Positions 48,401 through 55,587 of a DNA stretch of 64,000 nucleotides are shown here, piece by piece. Source of the DNA: Amoebophrya sp. A120 (taxonomy: Eukaryota > Sar > Dinophyceae > Syndiniales > Amoebophryaceae). Position 1 is the stretch's first letter, and each line of letters begins with the position of its first letter. Both the position numbers and the translations under genes were made by a program. Under the pieces are notes generated by a model. That model searched no databases. It was not told the origin of the DNA and saw only the letters and a program-made list of their open reading frames with translations. The stretch is from contig CAJINV010000004.1 in the NCBI GenBank assembly GCA_905178155.1, positions 5,062,619 to 5,126,618 of the forward strand, written 5' to 3'.

Positions 48401-48995
48401 ACTGCGCGTCCTCGATCTCAAACAAGGCTTCCCAGAACGCGGCATTCTCCGGGAAGGAGCTCCGGACGAGTGGGTCGTCTCGTCCCCCTGTACCTGCTTC
48501 TTCGCCGCGACTACTAGTGCGATGTTGTTTTCTCTGTCGCAGCTCCCAATCATGTACTAGCGGCTCCCCTTTCAGCGGCGCAAGGAAGGAGGAGATCCGT
48601 TGCTCAACCCGCTCGACGAGGGGCGCGAGGCCCTTCCACTTCGAGCCTTCCTTATAAATGTGATCGAGTGTCGGACAGATTTCGTCTTGTCCTTCTTCCC
48701 CCGGACTTGTAGAAGTTCCTTGCGGGGGGGGCGGTCGCACGTCCGAGCGGGCGGTGAACTTTTTCAAGGCATGGCTGCCAGTGAACACGGCGTTCTCATC
48801 TTTAGCCGAGCTTGCAGCTCCTGTACTTGCGACAGCGCGGTGGGAGCTGCTGCCAGCAGAAGTACTGCCTTGGGCCGCAAAAGCTTCGTAAGGAGCACAC
48901 AGCAGCGCGGCAGCTGCCACGGCAAGTGCTACGGCCGTGAAGCTGCATCCCTTCTTGAGTGGCAGCATCATGCTGCTCCGAGTGTTTTTTGCCAT
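1..48995 (-). CDS. Giant multi-exon gene, >15,060 codons, 3' end outside window
   Basis: Thirteen visible exons, in transcription order 48399-48995, 46385-48117, 42559-46115, 33974-42279, 31622-33696, 30245-31506, 29994-30104, 28255-29615, 25099-28034, 24753-24840, 21984-23683, 787-21770 and 1-472 (still open at base 1). They join in one frame to 45,182 nt. I do not recognise any domain. The product alternates long helix-rich blocks (Leu/Ala/Glu/Arg-rich, solenoid-like) with Ser/Gly/Thr/Gln-rich linkers and acidic tracts, and cysteine is scarce. The N-terminus looks like a signal peptide, yet the body has basophilic-kinase-like RxxS sites, a bipartite basic NLS-like stretch (about 34890-34960) and repeated MDVD-like motifs, so its location is unresolved. 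The ATG at 48995 follows an in-frame TAA about 20 nt upstream. Eleven of the twelve introns are introner elements. Treating the open frames as separate genes is less likely because every junction restores frame. Confidence 0.85.
478..786. mobile_element. Introner element, family 5 (GTGTCAGGATCG ends)
   Basis: A 309 bp insert with 5'-TATGGAAGTGTCAGAATCG and inverted TATGGATGTGTCAGGATCG; the arms match over about 55 bp (478-533 and 731-786). The flanking 5-mers differ by one base (CGCTC at 473-477, CACTC at 787-791). Removal keeps frame (WTS-AELLDW). A relative lies at 62610-62943. Confidence 0.85.
787..21770 (-). CDS. Giant gene exon 12, single 21 kb exon (about residues 7909-14903)
   Basis: An uninterrupted frame of about 6,995 codons, beginning TLENAIRQAEEKFD and ending LGIWKPISHWTS. 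Many helix-rich segments alternate with Ser/Gly/Thr/Gln linkers. Notable short motifs are PMEVDS (about 17890), PMQVDAG (about 16815), DDMDVVDH (about 16225), EMEVDSEGEEE (about 920) and two GRART[HF]S repeats (about 14300 and 14380). Acidic Asp/Glu tracts lie near 16320 and 8090. Roughly twenty cysteines in about 7,000 residues argue against a disulphide-rich ectodomain. No stop and no intron-like element breaks it. No recognised family. Confidence 0.9.
21776..21983. mobile_element. Introner element, family 7, degenerate ends
   Basis: A 208 bp insert with inverted ends sharing CTCAACTGTTA then a GATTTGT-like word. The terminal TAT is not preserved, and the flanking 5-mers differ by one base (GTCAC at 21771-21775, GTAAC at 21984-21988). 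It contains TTTGTCATGC and TTTGCATGACAAA. Removal still restores frame (FSNV-TLENA). The end assignment is less certain than for the others. Confidence 0.75.
21984..23683 (-). CDS. Giant gene exon 11 (about residues 7343-7908)
   Basis: Begins inside the second copy of the 19-residue repeat and continues SPALPNTSPWLL. Holds a long charged helix rich in Arg/Glu (RERERDREHYLETLERQ), typical of a coiled coil, and a C-terminal Thr/Gln/Ala-rich linker. Ends AFSNV at a degenerate 5-mer GTTAC and joins in frame to TLENAIRQ of exon 12. Confidence 0.8.
23631..24814. repeat. 58-bp direct repeat on either side of the long introner
   Basis: Copies at 23631-23688 and 24757-24814 differ at one base. Both are coding in the same frame (19-residue unit SLSAPVTP...TLDQ). 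The 1,064 bp introner sits between them. With the element removed, the two units are adjacent and in tandem. Confidence 0.85.
23689..24752. mobile_element. Long introner element, family 8 (1,064 bp), nested inverted repeats
   Basis: Inverted ends TATGAGATGTACTACGCGA continue about 45 bp with GCGATTCAAAAAAAT; arms at 23689-23733 and 24709-24752. The 5-mer TAGAG is at 23684-23688 and 24753-24757. Inside lies a second inverted pair (23856-23897 and 24551-24591, starting TATGATATGAAAA) and a third small one (24141-24154 and 24202-24215, GCGATTCAAGA). No coding capacity is seen. Removal keeps frame. Confidence 0.8.
24753..24840 (-). CDS. Giant gene exon 10, 88 nt, carries first copy of a 19-residue repeat
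   Basis: Encodes RSKQFWAQ followed by the first copy of a 19-residue unit (SLSAPVTP...TLDQ). It lies between the introners at 24846-25098 and 23689-24752. The unit is repeated at the start of exon 11 with one base change across 58 nt. Frame is kept on both sides. Confidence 0.75.
24846..25098. mobile_element. Introner element, family 1
   Basis: A 253 bp insert, TATGCATTGCAAAAATG to TTTGATA, with inverted ends sharing GTCTGGGTCTGGAA. The 5-mer GTTGG is at 24841-24845 and 25099-25103. Many internal CTTGTCATGC and CTGTGATGC words. Removal gives NLPT-RSKQFW in frame. Confidence 0.88.
25099..28034 (-). CDS. Giant gene exon 9 (about residues 6335-7313)
   Basis: Joins in frame as EERQ-REEDSSWRPQNKG and ends QARNLPT at the 5-mer CCAAC, phase 0. 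Features a tandem EEKQKA pair, a Gly-rich spot (ASRGGGRLFFGDN) and several Ala/Gly-rich linkers. Helical blocks dominate. No recognised domain. Confidence 0.8.
28040..28254. mobile_element. Introner element, family 4 (ACGAAAAAAGT ends)
   Basis: A 215 bp insert with ends TATCGCACGAAAAAAGT and inverted TATCGTGAGAAAAAAGT, then GTTACA-like sequence. The 5-mer TTGTC is at 28035-28039 and 28255-28259. The interior is clearly homologous along its length to the element at 52161-52373 in another gene. Removal gives EERQ-REEDSS in frame. Confidence 0.88.
28255..29615 (-). CDS. Giant gene exon 8 (about residues 5881-6334)
   Basis: Joins in frame as DDAF-GIESSKILFEFKD and ends AAVEERQ at the 5-mer GACAA, phase 0. 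Contains a Ser run with an EEEGEKKR patch, a Ser/Gly linker (SASSGGGGATSSPSSSG) and an arginine-rich helical segment. No recognised family. Confidence 0.8.
29621..29993. mobile_element. Introner element, family 3, with a nested insertion
   Basis: A 373 bp insert with ends TATCCACAGGAAATTTCC and inverted TATGCAGTACTAATTTTCC, each followed by an ACAYGTAC word. The 5-mer CGAAA is at 29616-29620 and 29994-29998. Compared with its 149 bp relative at 58934-59082 it has about 220 extra bases between two copies of GGTYTCTGCAT (about 29656 and 29877). Removal keeps frame (DDAF-GIESS). Confidence 0.85.
29994..30104 (-). CDS. Giant gene exon 7, 111 nt micro-exon between two introners
   Basis: Encodes about 37 residues, starting VKTEKEPEPFNG and ending EAEMEDDAF. 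It is bounded by the introner at 30110-30244 (5-mer GAACG) and the one at 29621-29993 (5-mer TTTCG). The frame is open, and phases 2 and 1 match the neighbouring exons. It reads as an exon fragment cut off by two separate insertions. Confidence 0.75.
30110..30244. mobile_element. Introner element, family 2 (GCAAAAGTATCG ends)
   Basis: A 135 bp insert with ends TATGAATTGCAAAAGTATCG and inverted TATCCTGTGCAAAAGTATCG. The 5-mer CGTTC is at 30105-30109 and 30245-30249. Removal keeps frame (AENV-KTEKEP). A relative lies at 63332-63532. Confidence 0.88.
30245..31506 (-). CDS. Giant gene exon 6 (about residues 5424-5843)
   Basis: Joins in frame as RRPT-ERVAKLFEYLKF and ends ANIVAAENV at the 5-mer GAACG. 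Includes an acidic Asp run (YRDDDDDDN, near 30580) and a Ser/Cys/Thr-rich patch (SCSTSCGTTSGDSD). A PMDGSFPVD motif near 31325 is a variant of the MDVD-like motif seen elsewhere in the protein. No recognised family. Confidence 0.8.
31512..31621. mobile_element. Introner element, family 6, shortest in window (110 bp)
   Basis: Ends TATTCCCTGGAAATC and, inverted, TATCCCCTGAAAATT, both followed by AACCATCCCCATC, so the two terminal repeats make up about half of the element. The 5-mer GTGGG is at 31507-31511 and 31622-31626. It contains two TTTGCATGACAAA words. Removal joins RRPT-ERVAK in frame. Confidence 0.88.
31622..33696 (-). CDS. Giant gene exon 5 (about residues 4732-5423)
   Basis: Starts PYGTTSISRRS after DSKNL and ends GYRRPT at the 5-mer CCCAC. 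Contains a WAGYFARTPCTRKTRGKW segment, a Ser/Gly/Gln linker and helical blocks. A basic RRRRGTGG cluster lies near the 3' end. No recognised domain. Confidence 0.8.
33702..33973. mobile_element. Introner element, family 1
   Basis: A 272 bp insert, TATGCATTGCAAATATG to CAATGCATA, with inverted ends sharing CTTGGTCTGGAA or CTGGGTCTGGAA. The 5-mer GAGGT is at 33697-33701 and 33974-33978. Removal gives DSKNL-PYGTTS in frame. Confidence 0.88.
33974..42279 (-). CDS. Giant gene exon 4 (about residues 1963-4731)
   Basis: An uninterrupted 8.3 kb exon beginning LSPVAKKLVDVPEAHQK after the shared Met codon. Helical blocks are separated by low-complexity linkers: a PMDVDP acidic segment near 38470, a Thr run (GTTTTTTG) near 35880, Gln-rich parts near 36300, and a strongly basic bipartite cluster (KKRRS...KKTRKKRR, about 34890-34960) that resembles a nuclear localisation signal. 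It ends TDSKNL at the 5-mer ACCTC, phase 0 with one repeat copy kept. No recognised family. Confidence 0.8.
42285..42558. mobile_element. Introner element, family 1
   Basis: A 274 bp insert, TATCAAATGCAAATATG to CAATGCATA, with inverted ends sharing GTCTGGGTCTGG. The flanking 5-mer TGCGT is at 42280-42284 and 42559-42563. Removal keeping one 5-mer gives LRQR-MLSPVAKK in frame. It carries internal TTTGTGATGC and GCATGACAA words. Confidence 0.88.
42559..46115 (-). CDS. Giant gene exon 3 (about residues 777-1962)
   Basis: Joins in frame as PPGA-SRGSHLQ. Contains helix-rich blocks, an acidic Ser/Asp/Glu linker with AMDVDQAE (about 44640-44660), a charged EEHLLLIEELEEE coiled-coil-like segment and a Gly/Pro/Gln-rich linker near 44000. 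The exon ends LSFVLRQR-M at the 5-mer ACGCA. No recognised domain. Confidence 0.8.
46121..46384. mobile_element. Introner element, family 1 (GTCTGGGTCTGG ends)
   Basis: A 264 bp insert starting TATGGATTGC and ending GTTAGATA, with inverted ends sharing GTCTGGGTCTGGAA. The flanking 5-mer is GCGCC at 46116-46120 and 46385-46389. The interior has several GCATGACA/TGTGATGC words. Keeping one GCGCC joins exons 2 and 3 in frame. Confidence 0.85.
46385..48117 (-). CDS. Giant gene exon 2 (about residues 200-777)
   Basis: Open frame beginning LHETRLQRLRNVV after the GT-AG intron and ending SSFPPGA at the 5-mer GGCGC that flanks the next introner. Predominantly helical, with linkers rich in Gly, Gln and Lys (for example a GKKKQ stretch). 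No recognised family. It ends in phase 2, and exon 3 completes the Ala codon. Confidence 0.8.
48118..48398 (-). other. Giant gene intron 1, canonical GT-AG
   Basis: The exon side reads GCGCAGTAC then GTATGTTTC, and the 3' end is pyrimidine-rich, ending TCAAG before TTGCACGAA. Splicing is phase 0. This is the only intron in the window best explained by GT-AG alone. A faint inverted pair (TATGAGTTGCAAAAG at 48140 and a partial match ending 48377) resembles the introner family at 30110, but it has no matching 5-mers and would break the frame. Confidence 0.7.
48399..48995 (-). CDS. Giant gene exon 1 (residues 1-199), predicted signal peptide
   Basis: Starts at ATG 48995; further in-frame Met codons at residues 9 and 10 are alternative starts. 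Residues 14-15 are KK, followed by a hydrophobic core at about 18-34 and a small-residue site AFA-A near residue 40, a good signal-peptide pattern. The rest is Ser/Ala-rich, then a helical segment ending in EIEDAQY. The exon ends at 48399 just before a GTATGT donor. Joining to the next exon in phase 0 gives AQY-LHETRLQ. Confidence 0.8.
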
Positions 48996-51104
48996 ATTTT
49001 TATGGCGCGAGGATTATTTACTTTTTTTACGTTTAGATAGATGTTTGTTTTAGTTGATATTAGAAAACATATTTTAGTTGATAAAAAACATAGATAAATT
49101 TTTTTGGTGTAATATTTGTGCGGTATGGCCGCTAGATTGATTTTAGTGAAAAACGATCGTAAAAAACTGTCAGTTAGATTTTTTTGCGTATGTATCGATA
49201 TGTTTATCTCGTCCGAGGGGCGCACTCGAAAAAGTACAAAATGATTTATGATATTATGGTCGGAATACTATGGCGCGTAGAACCCAACCTGTACTGACTT
49301 TTGTTCAAGATTGAACTAGAACTATGCGATGAAAATAAAAGCTGTATCATGTGCGTCGTCGTGCACGTGCTAAGATATCGTACAAATGAAATGTTACCGA
49401 ATAACCACCTCTACGCGCGCGAGAGGGTATGCCACGATTGAGTGATTTGGCTATCAAACACAATAAACATGTAGTTCTTGATGTTTTTGTTTAAAGCTTT
49501 ATAGACTGCCGCTTCTTCGGCGACGCCAGTTTGTGTATTTACAGAAGCGCAAAAACAGAGTTAGTTCAGCGTTTCTATCACAGTAAAGAAGTAAGGTCGG
49601 CGTTAAGTAGGCGACTAGTCCCGTCAGCACTCTCGAGCACTGCGCGAGCGGTCCTCAAGCCGAGGGGTTGACGAAAGTGGTGTGTTGAAAAATGGAATTT
49701 GATGTTCAGGCCCGCTTCACAGGCACAGGGAGTTGTAATCGTGTTGAAGGTGGTATCTACTTCTATCTCTAGGTTGTTAGTTCGAGAGCTATGCGACAAC
49801 TATGTATGCTGTCCGGCTCCGAAGTGTTTGTTCTTTCTAGAACTTCTACGCGTATTTACAAAGAAAACAAAGTTTTTTTGATGTACTACTAGTTGCCGTA
49901 TTTACTTGACAATAGCTTGACAATTATGACAAACTCCAGTGGAGATGATGAAAATTTTCGGAAGATGACTTTACAGAAATCGTTCCTAGCGTTTCAGAAT
50001 GAATCCTGGTTGCGGTTTTTTTTTTCACCATGACATCACTCAGAAATTTCTCCAGCGGATAAAAAAATACGTACTAGCCGCTTACGTTGATGTGCCTACC
50101 GCTGGTACATAGTAGGTACCAGTGTTTCGAGCCCCAACATTCTCATCGAAAAATACATAGATGTGGGGAGTGTTTACTCATCATGGCAACAACTATCCAA
50201 GAATAAGAATTCTTTGCCAATTGTCTTTAGATAGAACGCGTATAGCGCACGACATACTAGCTTCTGTCGCTATTTCATCAACATCATCTGTTCTCGACGA
50301 CATAAAATTCAGCACTTTTATGTTGCAACGACCGGGATACATATAGCAGCATCTTCAGGTGAAATCATGCGCCACCACAGTCTCACATGATTGACTTCAC
50401 GAAATGAGTAGATGTAGATCTGTCCGGTGCTTCAGCTTCCAGCTTCGCGCACATATTCCACTACTTGTTTCCCTGAACGACATCGACATCGAGAGAACAA
50501 GACCAGAAGAATACTGTTTGATCAAGAACAAGATCATCTCATCTGTCTCTTGTTCATAGGATAGCAGTAGATCCACATCCTCATTCACTTTGCGATTGCA
50601 CTAGCACTACCCTAGAAACTACAGCAACACCTAGCAGAAGCAGATCTTCGACCTGAATCCAGATCTACTTGCTCTCCCGAGGGTACCTATATGGTGAAGA
50701 TCTCAACAAAACTACAAAGCCACCACCTCCTCTGCGACATCTGAGGTCTTGGTCTAGATCTACTTTGCTTGACGCGACCACTGTGATCATCTTCGTCCTC
50801 TCTCCAGGATCTAAACAACTCAACAAGATCCTTTTTTTCCGATGAGAAAGCGCAGATGAACAAGAGGAGATACATCAACACAAAGCCACCCGTAGGCTGC
50901 ATCGCGCTCGTTCACGAAGACAGCAAGAGCACCCCTATTGTTGGGTGATGATATCAATCGGCTTTTCAATGTATGTCCAACTCCATCAGACTAGTGTACC
51001 TAAGTAAGTATGCCGTAGCAAACTTGAAGATTGTGCCTGATACAAGGATCAACTGCACGATTCTCGTTCTTTTTCCTTGCCTCAACCGTGTTTTTTCATA
51101 CAGC
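48996..51104. other. Intergenic, upstream of the giant gene and downstream of the DUF1275 gene
   Basis: AT-rich, with poly-T/A runs just upstream of 48995 and no open frame longer than about 75 codons. A minus frame at 50687-50902 begins with a hydrophobic N-terminus (MQPTGGFVLMYLLLFICAFS), but nothing else supports a gene. I see no tRNA, spliced-leader motif or introner element here. The promoter of the giant gene should lie near 49000, but no defined motif is visible. Confidence 0.5.
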
Positions 51105-52744
51105 TCAAAGCAATTTTTCTTCGATATTTGCCAGTGTCTTTGCATATTGGTTGTTCATGGGTCTGTGGGCCGGATGCGCCGGCACTGGATCCCCGTCAGT
51201 GACGCGAACCTTTTTCCTCAACACCCCATTTCCATTTGATGACACTTGCTCGTTTGTGGAAACCACTTGCTCCACTGTTGGCGGAAAACTCGTTTGCAAA
51301 CTCAAGATTTCGATGTTGGAGCGGTTTAGTCGGTCAATCGTCCCGGAAGAGAGACGCTTGTATGGGTGGTTCCCGATGATGACAATTTGCTCGGCACCAT
51401 CCGAGTCCGATTCATCGTCTTCTGCTGGTTTTAATATACTATCAATTGTGGCCCTGGGATCCGTCGATGCTGTCGTTGACCCTTGCTCGACATGTTCCTT
51501 GTTATTTCGTTGTAGTAGCGGCGCTTGCAGTTGCGATAGATCGTATTTGGTAAAAACTGCGACCTCGCTGGTGTTTTTACCTTGGAGTTGATAGAAAACA
51601 TTGTCGCTCGGTCGCTCACTGGAACTCGGAAACTCCCGCGTCTCGAGGTTGATGATGTGCGGGCGATGATTCATGTTGCCCGCAGCTGAAACACTTATCA
51701 CTCTCGCCCCACCCCCGAGCGACCGGTGGGGCGACATTTTACTATTCGACGCAATGGCAATAGTAGTTGACTCGGCCGCTGCTCCTCCTGCTGTCAGAGC
51801 ATCGTTCTTGTTTTGATGGTCCTTTTGCTCCGCCGCGTTTTGATCCTTCAACCAGCTGTCGTGCAATAGCAGCAGAAATCCCAGCAAGGGCGCCACGATC
51901 GCGTTGCCAAAGGCCGGCGAGTTTTCGTTCCAGCGACAGTAGAGCAGGGCCAGACACGCGCCAACCACCATCCCCGACGTCATGAGAAACGCGACGACGC
52001 CCTTTTTCATCTCTTCCACGGTCGCAATTCCCAACACGGTTTTGCTCATGGTCACCCCCACGGCGACCACCTTACCCGTGCTGCCCCAGGGCAGCATTTG
52101 CATGACGCCCTTGAGGCATAACGTGTCTTCCGCACCGAAGACCCAGACGATCAGGAGTAATATCCCACGAAAAAAGTGTGACAGTTACACACTTGTTGGA
52201 GTTTCAGCATCACAGAGTTGCTCGACATGGCAAAGAAAAGACCTGTGATGCGCAGACTATAAGGGAAAACACCAATAAAACGAGGCTGGCAAGCATTTCC
52301 TGCATAACAGAGGTTGTCTGTATTGCTTGTCTTCCGTTAGAGTGTGTAACCGTAAAGGTTTTTTCTCACGATAAGTAGCAACCACACGTTGTCCTCGATG
52401 CCGATGTAGTACTCCAATAATTCCACGCTGACCAGCATGACAAACACAATCCCGCCCCAGTGCCGCCCGTCGAATTTGAAATAGTGCTGGGAGAGCTGGA
52501 AGAGGACCACGCCCAGCATGTAATCGAACAGAACTAAAACGAGAAACAACGGTGGGATCTTCGTCTCACTCTGCCACTTCGGATCGTCCGACCCGTAGGC
52601 GCCGAGCACCCGGCCCAGGTAAATCATGTTGCCCACCATCATGTTGGCGAAAACGCCGTATTTGGAAAGCGCAATCACGTCCACCCATGCCGTGGACATG
52701 GAGAATACGGTGAGGAAGAAGAGTTTCTGGTACTGGGACGGCAT
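51105..52744 (-). CDS. DUF1275/YoaK-like multipass membrane protein with long tail
   Basis: Two exons, 52374-52744 and 51105-52155, split by an introner and joining in frame as VWLL-LLIVWVFG into 473 codons. The first 230 residues or so carry about six hydrophobic segments. A TAWVDV motif near residues 18-23 followed by a GVFANMMVGN motif near 30-39 matches the 'G-x-x-D ... F-x-x-M-x-G-N' signature of DUF1275 (YoaK) proteins. A second half-repeat (VFGAEDTLC...GVTMSKTVLG) fits the family's second TGN-like region. The Thr of the usual TGN is Val here. A tail of about 235 residues, Ser/Asn/Asp-rich and probably cytosolic, is not part of the bacterial family. Substrate unknown. The ATG at 52744 precedes the first hydrophobic segment directly. 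Confidence 0.65.
52161..52373. mobile_element. Introner element, family 4, in the DUF1275 gene
   Basis: A 213 bp insert with ends TATCCCACGAAAAAAGT and inverted TATCGTGAGAAAAAACC. The 5-mers differ by one base (AGTAA at 52156-52160, AGTAG at 52374-52378). The interior matches 28040-28254 over most of its length, including GTTGCTCGACATG and GCAAGCATTTCCTGCAT. Removal keeps frame. Confidence 0.88.
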
Positions 52745-53689
52745 TTTTTTGCTGGGTTGGAAAGGGGTACTTTTTAAGGTTAAGAGTTATAAGTACTTGT
52801 GTGGTAAAAATAAGGTCGCGGCTTTAATGCGGGCTGCCGCTCATGCAATAATGACGGTGGAGATAAATGTTTAATGATACACTCACAAGGAAGAAATACA
52901 CTTACAACAAAAACTTCACAATGGACTAAAGGAGGACCTGTGAGAAGATCACGTGGGGCAGGAATCAAACTCTATGTGAATAACCGATGTTGTACATTGA
53001 AGGCAGGCGTACACACAGGAGATACGACTGAATCAAATTACCGACCACGGCTCGTGAGAACACCTCATAGATACTGTTGCCACTGGACCGAGAAAACCTG
53101 ATCATACACATGCACCGATCATGCCGATGTTGTACTACCTAGAACCGAATTTATTCTCACGTCGACGATCCAAACTGTAGTGTACTTCACAGCTTTCTAT
53201 GTTTTTATTTTCTGCTACCTTGTATTATCATTTGCTGGATGGCGCCCGTCAGTGCTGGTGCTGCTTGTTTATCACACACAACCACTGCCGGGCGCTGATG
53301 TTTAAGGACTTGTTCTTCGGACGAAAACCCCCGAGCAATCGGCGACCTTGAAACATTGTCAGTGCTGCGAGTAGCCTTCGTCGCTTCACGTTCGGATGCG
53401 GCGCAATCCATTCACTTTTGAACATGTTTTTATTAGACTTTCATCAATACGACCGAAATCCATAAGAGCAGAACACCGGTGCCTCTGCGAGCTGCGCTCG
53501 CTGCTTTCATCTCTTTGTTTTCGTAGTCACCCTGGCCCACACTATGATATACGTAGGTATACCAAAATGAAATACCCAATCGCGGCCGCGAGCCTATCCA
53601 ATCGATGGCCGCCCCGTCTGGTCGTAGTCCTCCCAGTTTCATGATTTGGCATCGCACTCACCACACCACGAGGCGGAGTCGAGTGGGAG
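52745..53689. other. Intergenic, no gene supported
   Basis: About 0.95 kb of moderately AT-rich sequence upstream of the DUF1275 gene. It holds only short open frames (up to 82 codons) on either strand with no recognisable product. No RNA gene or repeat was seen. Confidence 0.4.
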
Positions 53690-54870
53690 AAATCGCTGCA
53701 GCAGGCAATAATCGGCTTGAACGCAGGGCCGAGCACCAGCCCGCGCGGACCGGGCGGGGTTCCGCCAAGGAAGCGAAAAACCAACTGAAAAGCTCCGCTG
53801 AATTTGTCCGCCAGGTCAGAACTGGTCCCCGGGCAGACTGACAACCGCAACGGGCCGGCCAAGGCCACCCAGCCAAACCAACACGGCCTGGCGGGGCGTG
53901 CGAGCAGGCACGCACCCCGGCCCGCGCGGCCCCCGGGCTCCCTCTCCCAGAAACGGGCCGGCACGGCAGGGCGGGCGGCAATAAATCTCCCCAAACAAGC
54001 GCCAGGGCCCACCGCCCCATCGCCGTGGCCCACCAACCGCGAGCCGACGGACCCAAGCAAGCAGCGAAGCACTCGGAGCAACAGCCTCCGCGCTGGTTCG
54101 TCGCCTCTGCGCGATACTCCGAGTAGATGGCTGATGGCAATTACCGCACAGAAGTTCTCGGCCCTGTGTCGTAGTGTGCGGATTGGCCTTGCCGCTTGCT
54201 GCAGCCAAGCAAGGCGCCGCCGCGCGGCGCTCGTTCGAAACGAACGCGCTCCCGGGATGGCGTTGGCCCGCGCGCGGGGCCCGGCCCGGCACCAGACACG
54301 AGGACGCGCCATCTCCTGGCACTCGAGGCAAAACCCGGCTCCTCGTGGCCCGTGGCAAAAATAACCGGCAAGCGCAGCCCTTTGCTCTTCATCCGACTCA
54401 TTGCAGGGGCCCTGCCTTTGCCGGGCGCTTAGGCCAATATCATAGCAGAATGTCCCCGCTTGCCCGCGCCAAAATTCGGCGTCTTCGAAGCAGGTCTGTT
54501 CATCGGGGCCGAAGCGGTGGGTTGGCCCCGGCCTTCGGCTGCGGGTTCTTTGGCGTCGTGTGCCTATGCGCCTGCCACAGGCAGACACGGCGCCCCGGAA
54601 CAAAGATGGGCGCGCCCGGCGGGGCCGGTGGCTGGGTCGGTTGGGCGCGCCGCCGAGTTGGCGGCTTCCCCGGGGTACTGCGCCCAACCAGTGAACCCTG
54701 CCCCGGTAGCAAGCTGGCACCGCCCAAAGCTGCGGGCCCGCCCCTGCGTGCCCCGCCACCGGCCGGGCAATGTCTCCGCCCCTGGCCAGCACGGCGATCG
54801 GGCTGCCCCCCCCGACTGACTCGACAGCCGGCCGGCGGTGTTCGGGTGAATATCCAACGCGGCCCCACAG
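53690..54870. other. GC-rich island of unknown nature
   Basis: About 1.2 kb, visibly much richer in G+C than its flanks, with runs such as CCCGCGCGG and GGGCGCGCC. Long overlapping open frames occur in several frames on both strands (the longest is 416 codons on minus, 53542-54792), as expected when stop codons are rare. None has a convincing protein composition. I found no terminal inverted repeats, tRNA-like or rRNA-like segment. It could be a transposon fragment, a structured RNA or foreign DNA. Confidence 0.4.
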
Positions 54871-55287
54871 ATCTGCCGCGCCTCCAGTCGTTCCCTCTGC
54901 GTTGCCACTTTCGCGGGCGGCGCTGCTGGAACTAGAAGAGCCACGACCCGAAATCTCATGTATTTCCGTGACCGCGCAGCACAGTTTCGTTTGTTAGATA
55001 GGCGAGTAGAAACGAGTCGACAGCTTTTCGAACAATACTTGTTTCCACGAGACCCGCGCGATGGGTTTTTCAATGCCCCGTGGCAGAGGTTCGGACAGGA
55101 GAAGCCCTCATGTACTTTTTCAAGGAGGAGCGCCTTGTTTTGTTTTCCTTACAAAATACAAACGGTCGAAAAAAAAGTTACAACATCCAATTCCAGCTGC
55201 CGGCGGGATTGCCGAAAAAATAGCTCTTCAAAAAAAAGGATCAAATTCTGGTAGCAACATCTTCATCAAGAGACTGCTGGCCACAGA

Positions 55288-55575
55288 ATGAATAGCATGT
55301 CTGCATCGCTGTACCCACCCGGGGGACACAAGAAACAGATGAAATGGGAAAATCAAAATCACAATGAAAAACTTGCGTTCTTATCGTCGTTTCGTGACGC
55401 TGCGGAAAGCAGTAAGAAACAGCACGATAGTAGAAATGGAGAGGATTCTTTTGAGGAAGCGGACGACATTTTTATTACAGTATGCAATAGCAATAGTGTA
55501 CTAGAGAATGAGATCCCGCGTGATTGCTTTTTCCGGAAACAAAGGACAGACGAGGAGATGAAAAGTTGTAGTTAG
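55288..55575 (+). CDS. Possible small hypothetical protein, 95 aa
   Basis: ATG at 55288, stop at 55573-55575, only 12 bp from the convergent end of the minus gene at 55588. The product is charged and hydrophilic (Lys/Glu/Asp/Ser-rich, ending TDEEMKSCS), without repeats or membrane segments. It would be the only plus-strand gene in the window. No homology recognised. It could equally be a chance frame in the 3' flank of the neighbour. Confidence 0.2.
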   Translation: MNSMSASLYPPGGHKKQMKWENQNHNEKLAFLSSFRDAAESSKKQHDSRNGEDSFEEADDIFITVCNSNSVLENEIPRDCFFRKQRTDEEMKSCS

Positions 55576-55587
55576 AAAGGTTTACAA

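Noticed and set aside
50687-50902. 71-codon minus frame with hydrophobic N-terminus as a small secreted protein
   Set aside because: No supporting context, ordinary length for chance, and the downstream part lacks character.
53542-54792. 416-codon minus-strand open frame in the GC-rich island
   Set aside because: Equally long frames overlap it on both strands; the product is Arg/Gly/Pro/Ala-rich without folded-domain character, as expected from GC-rich noncoding DNA.
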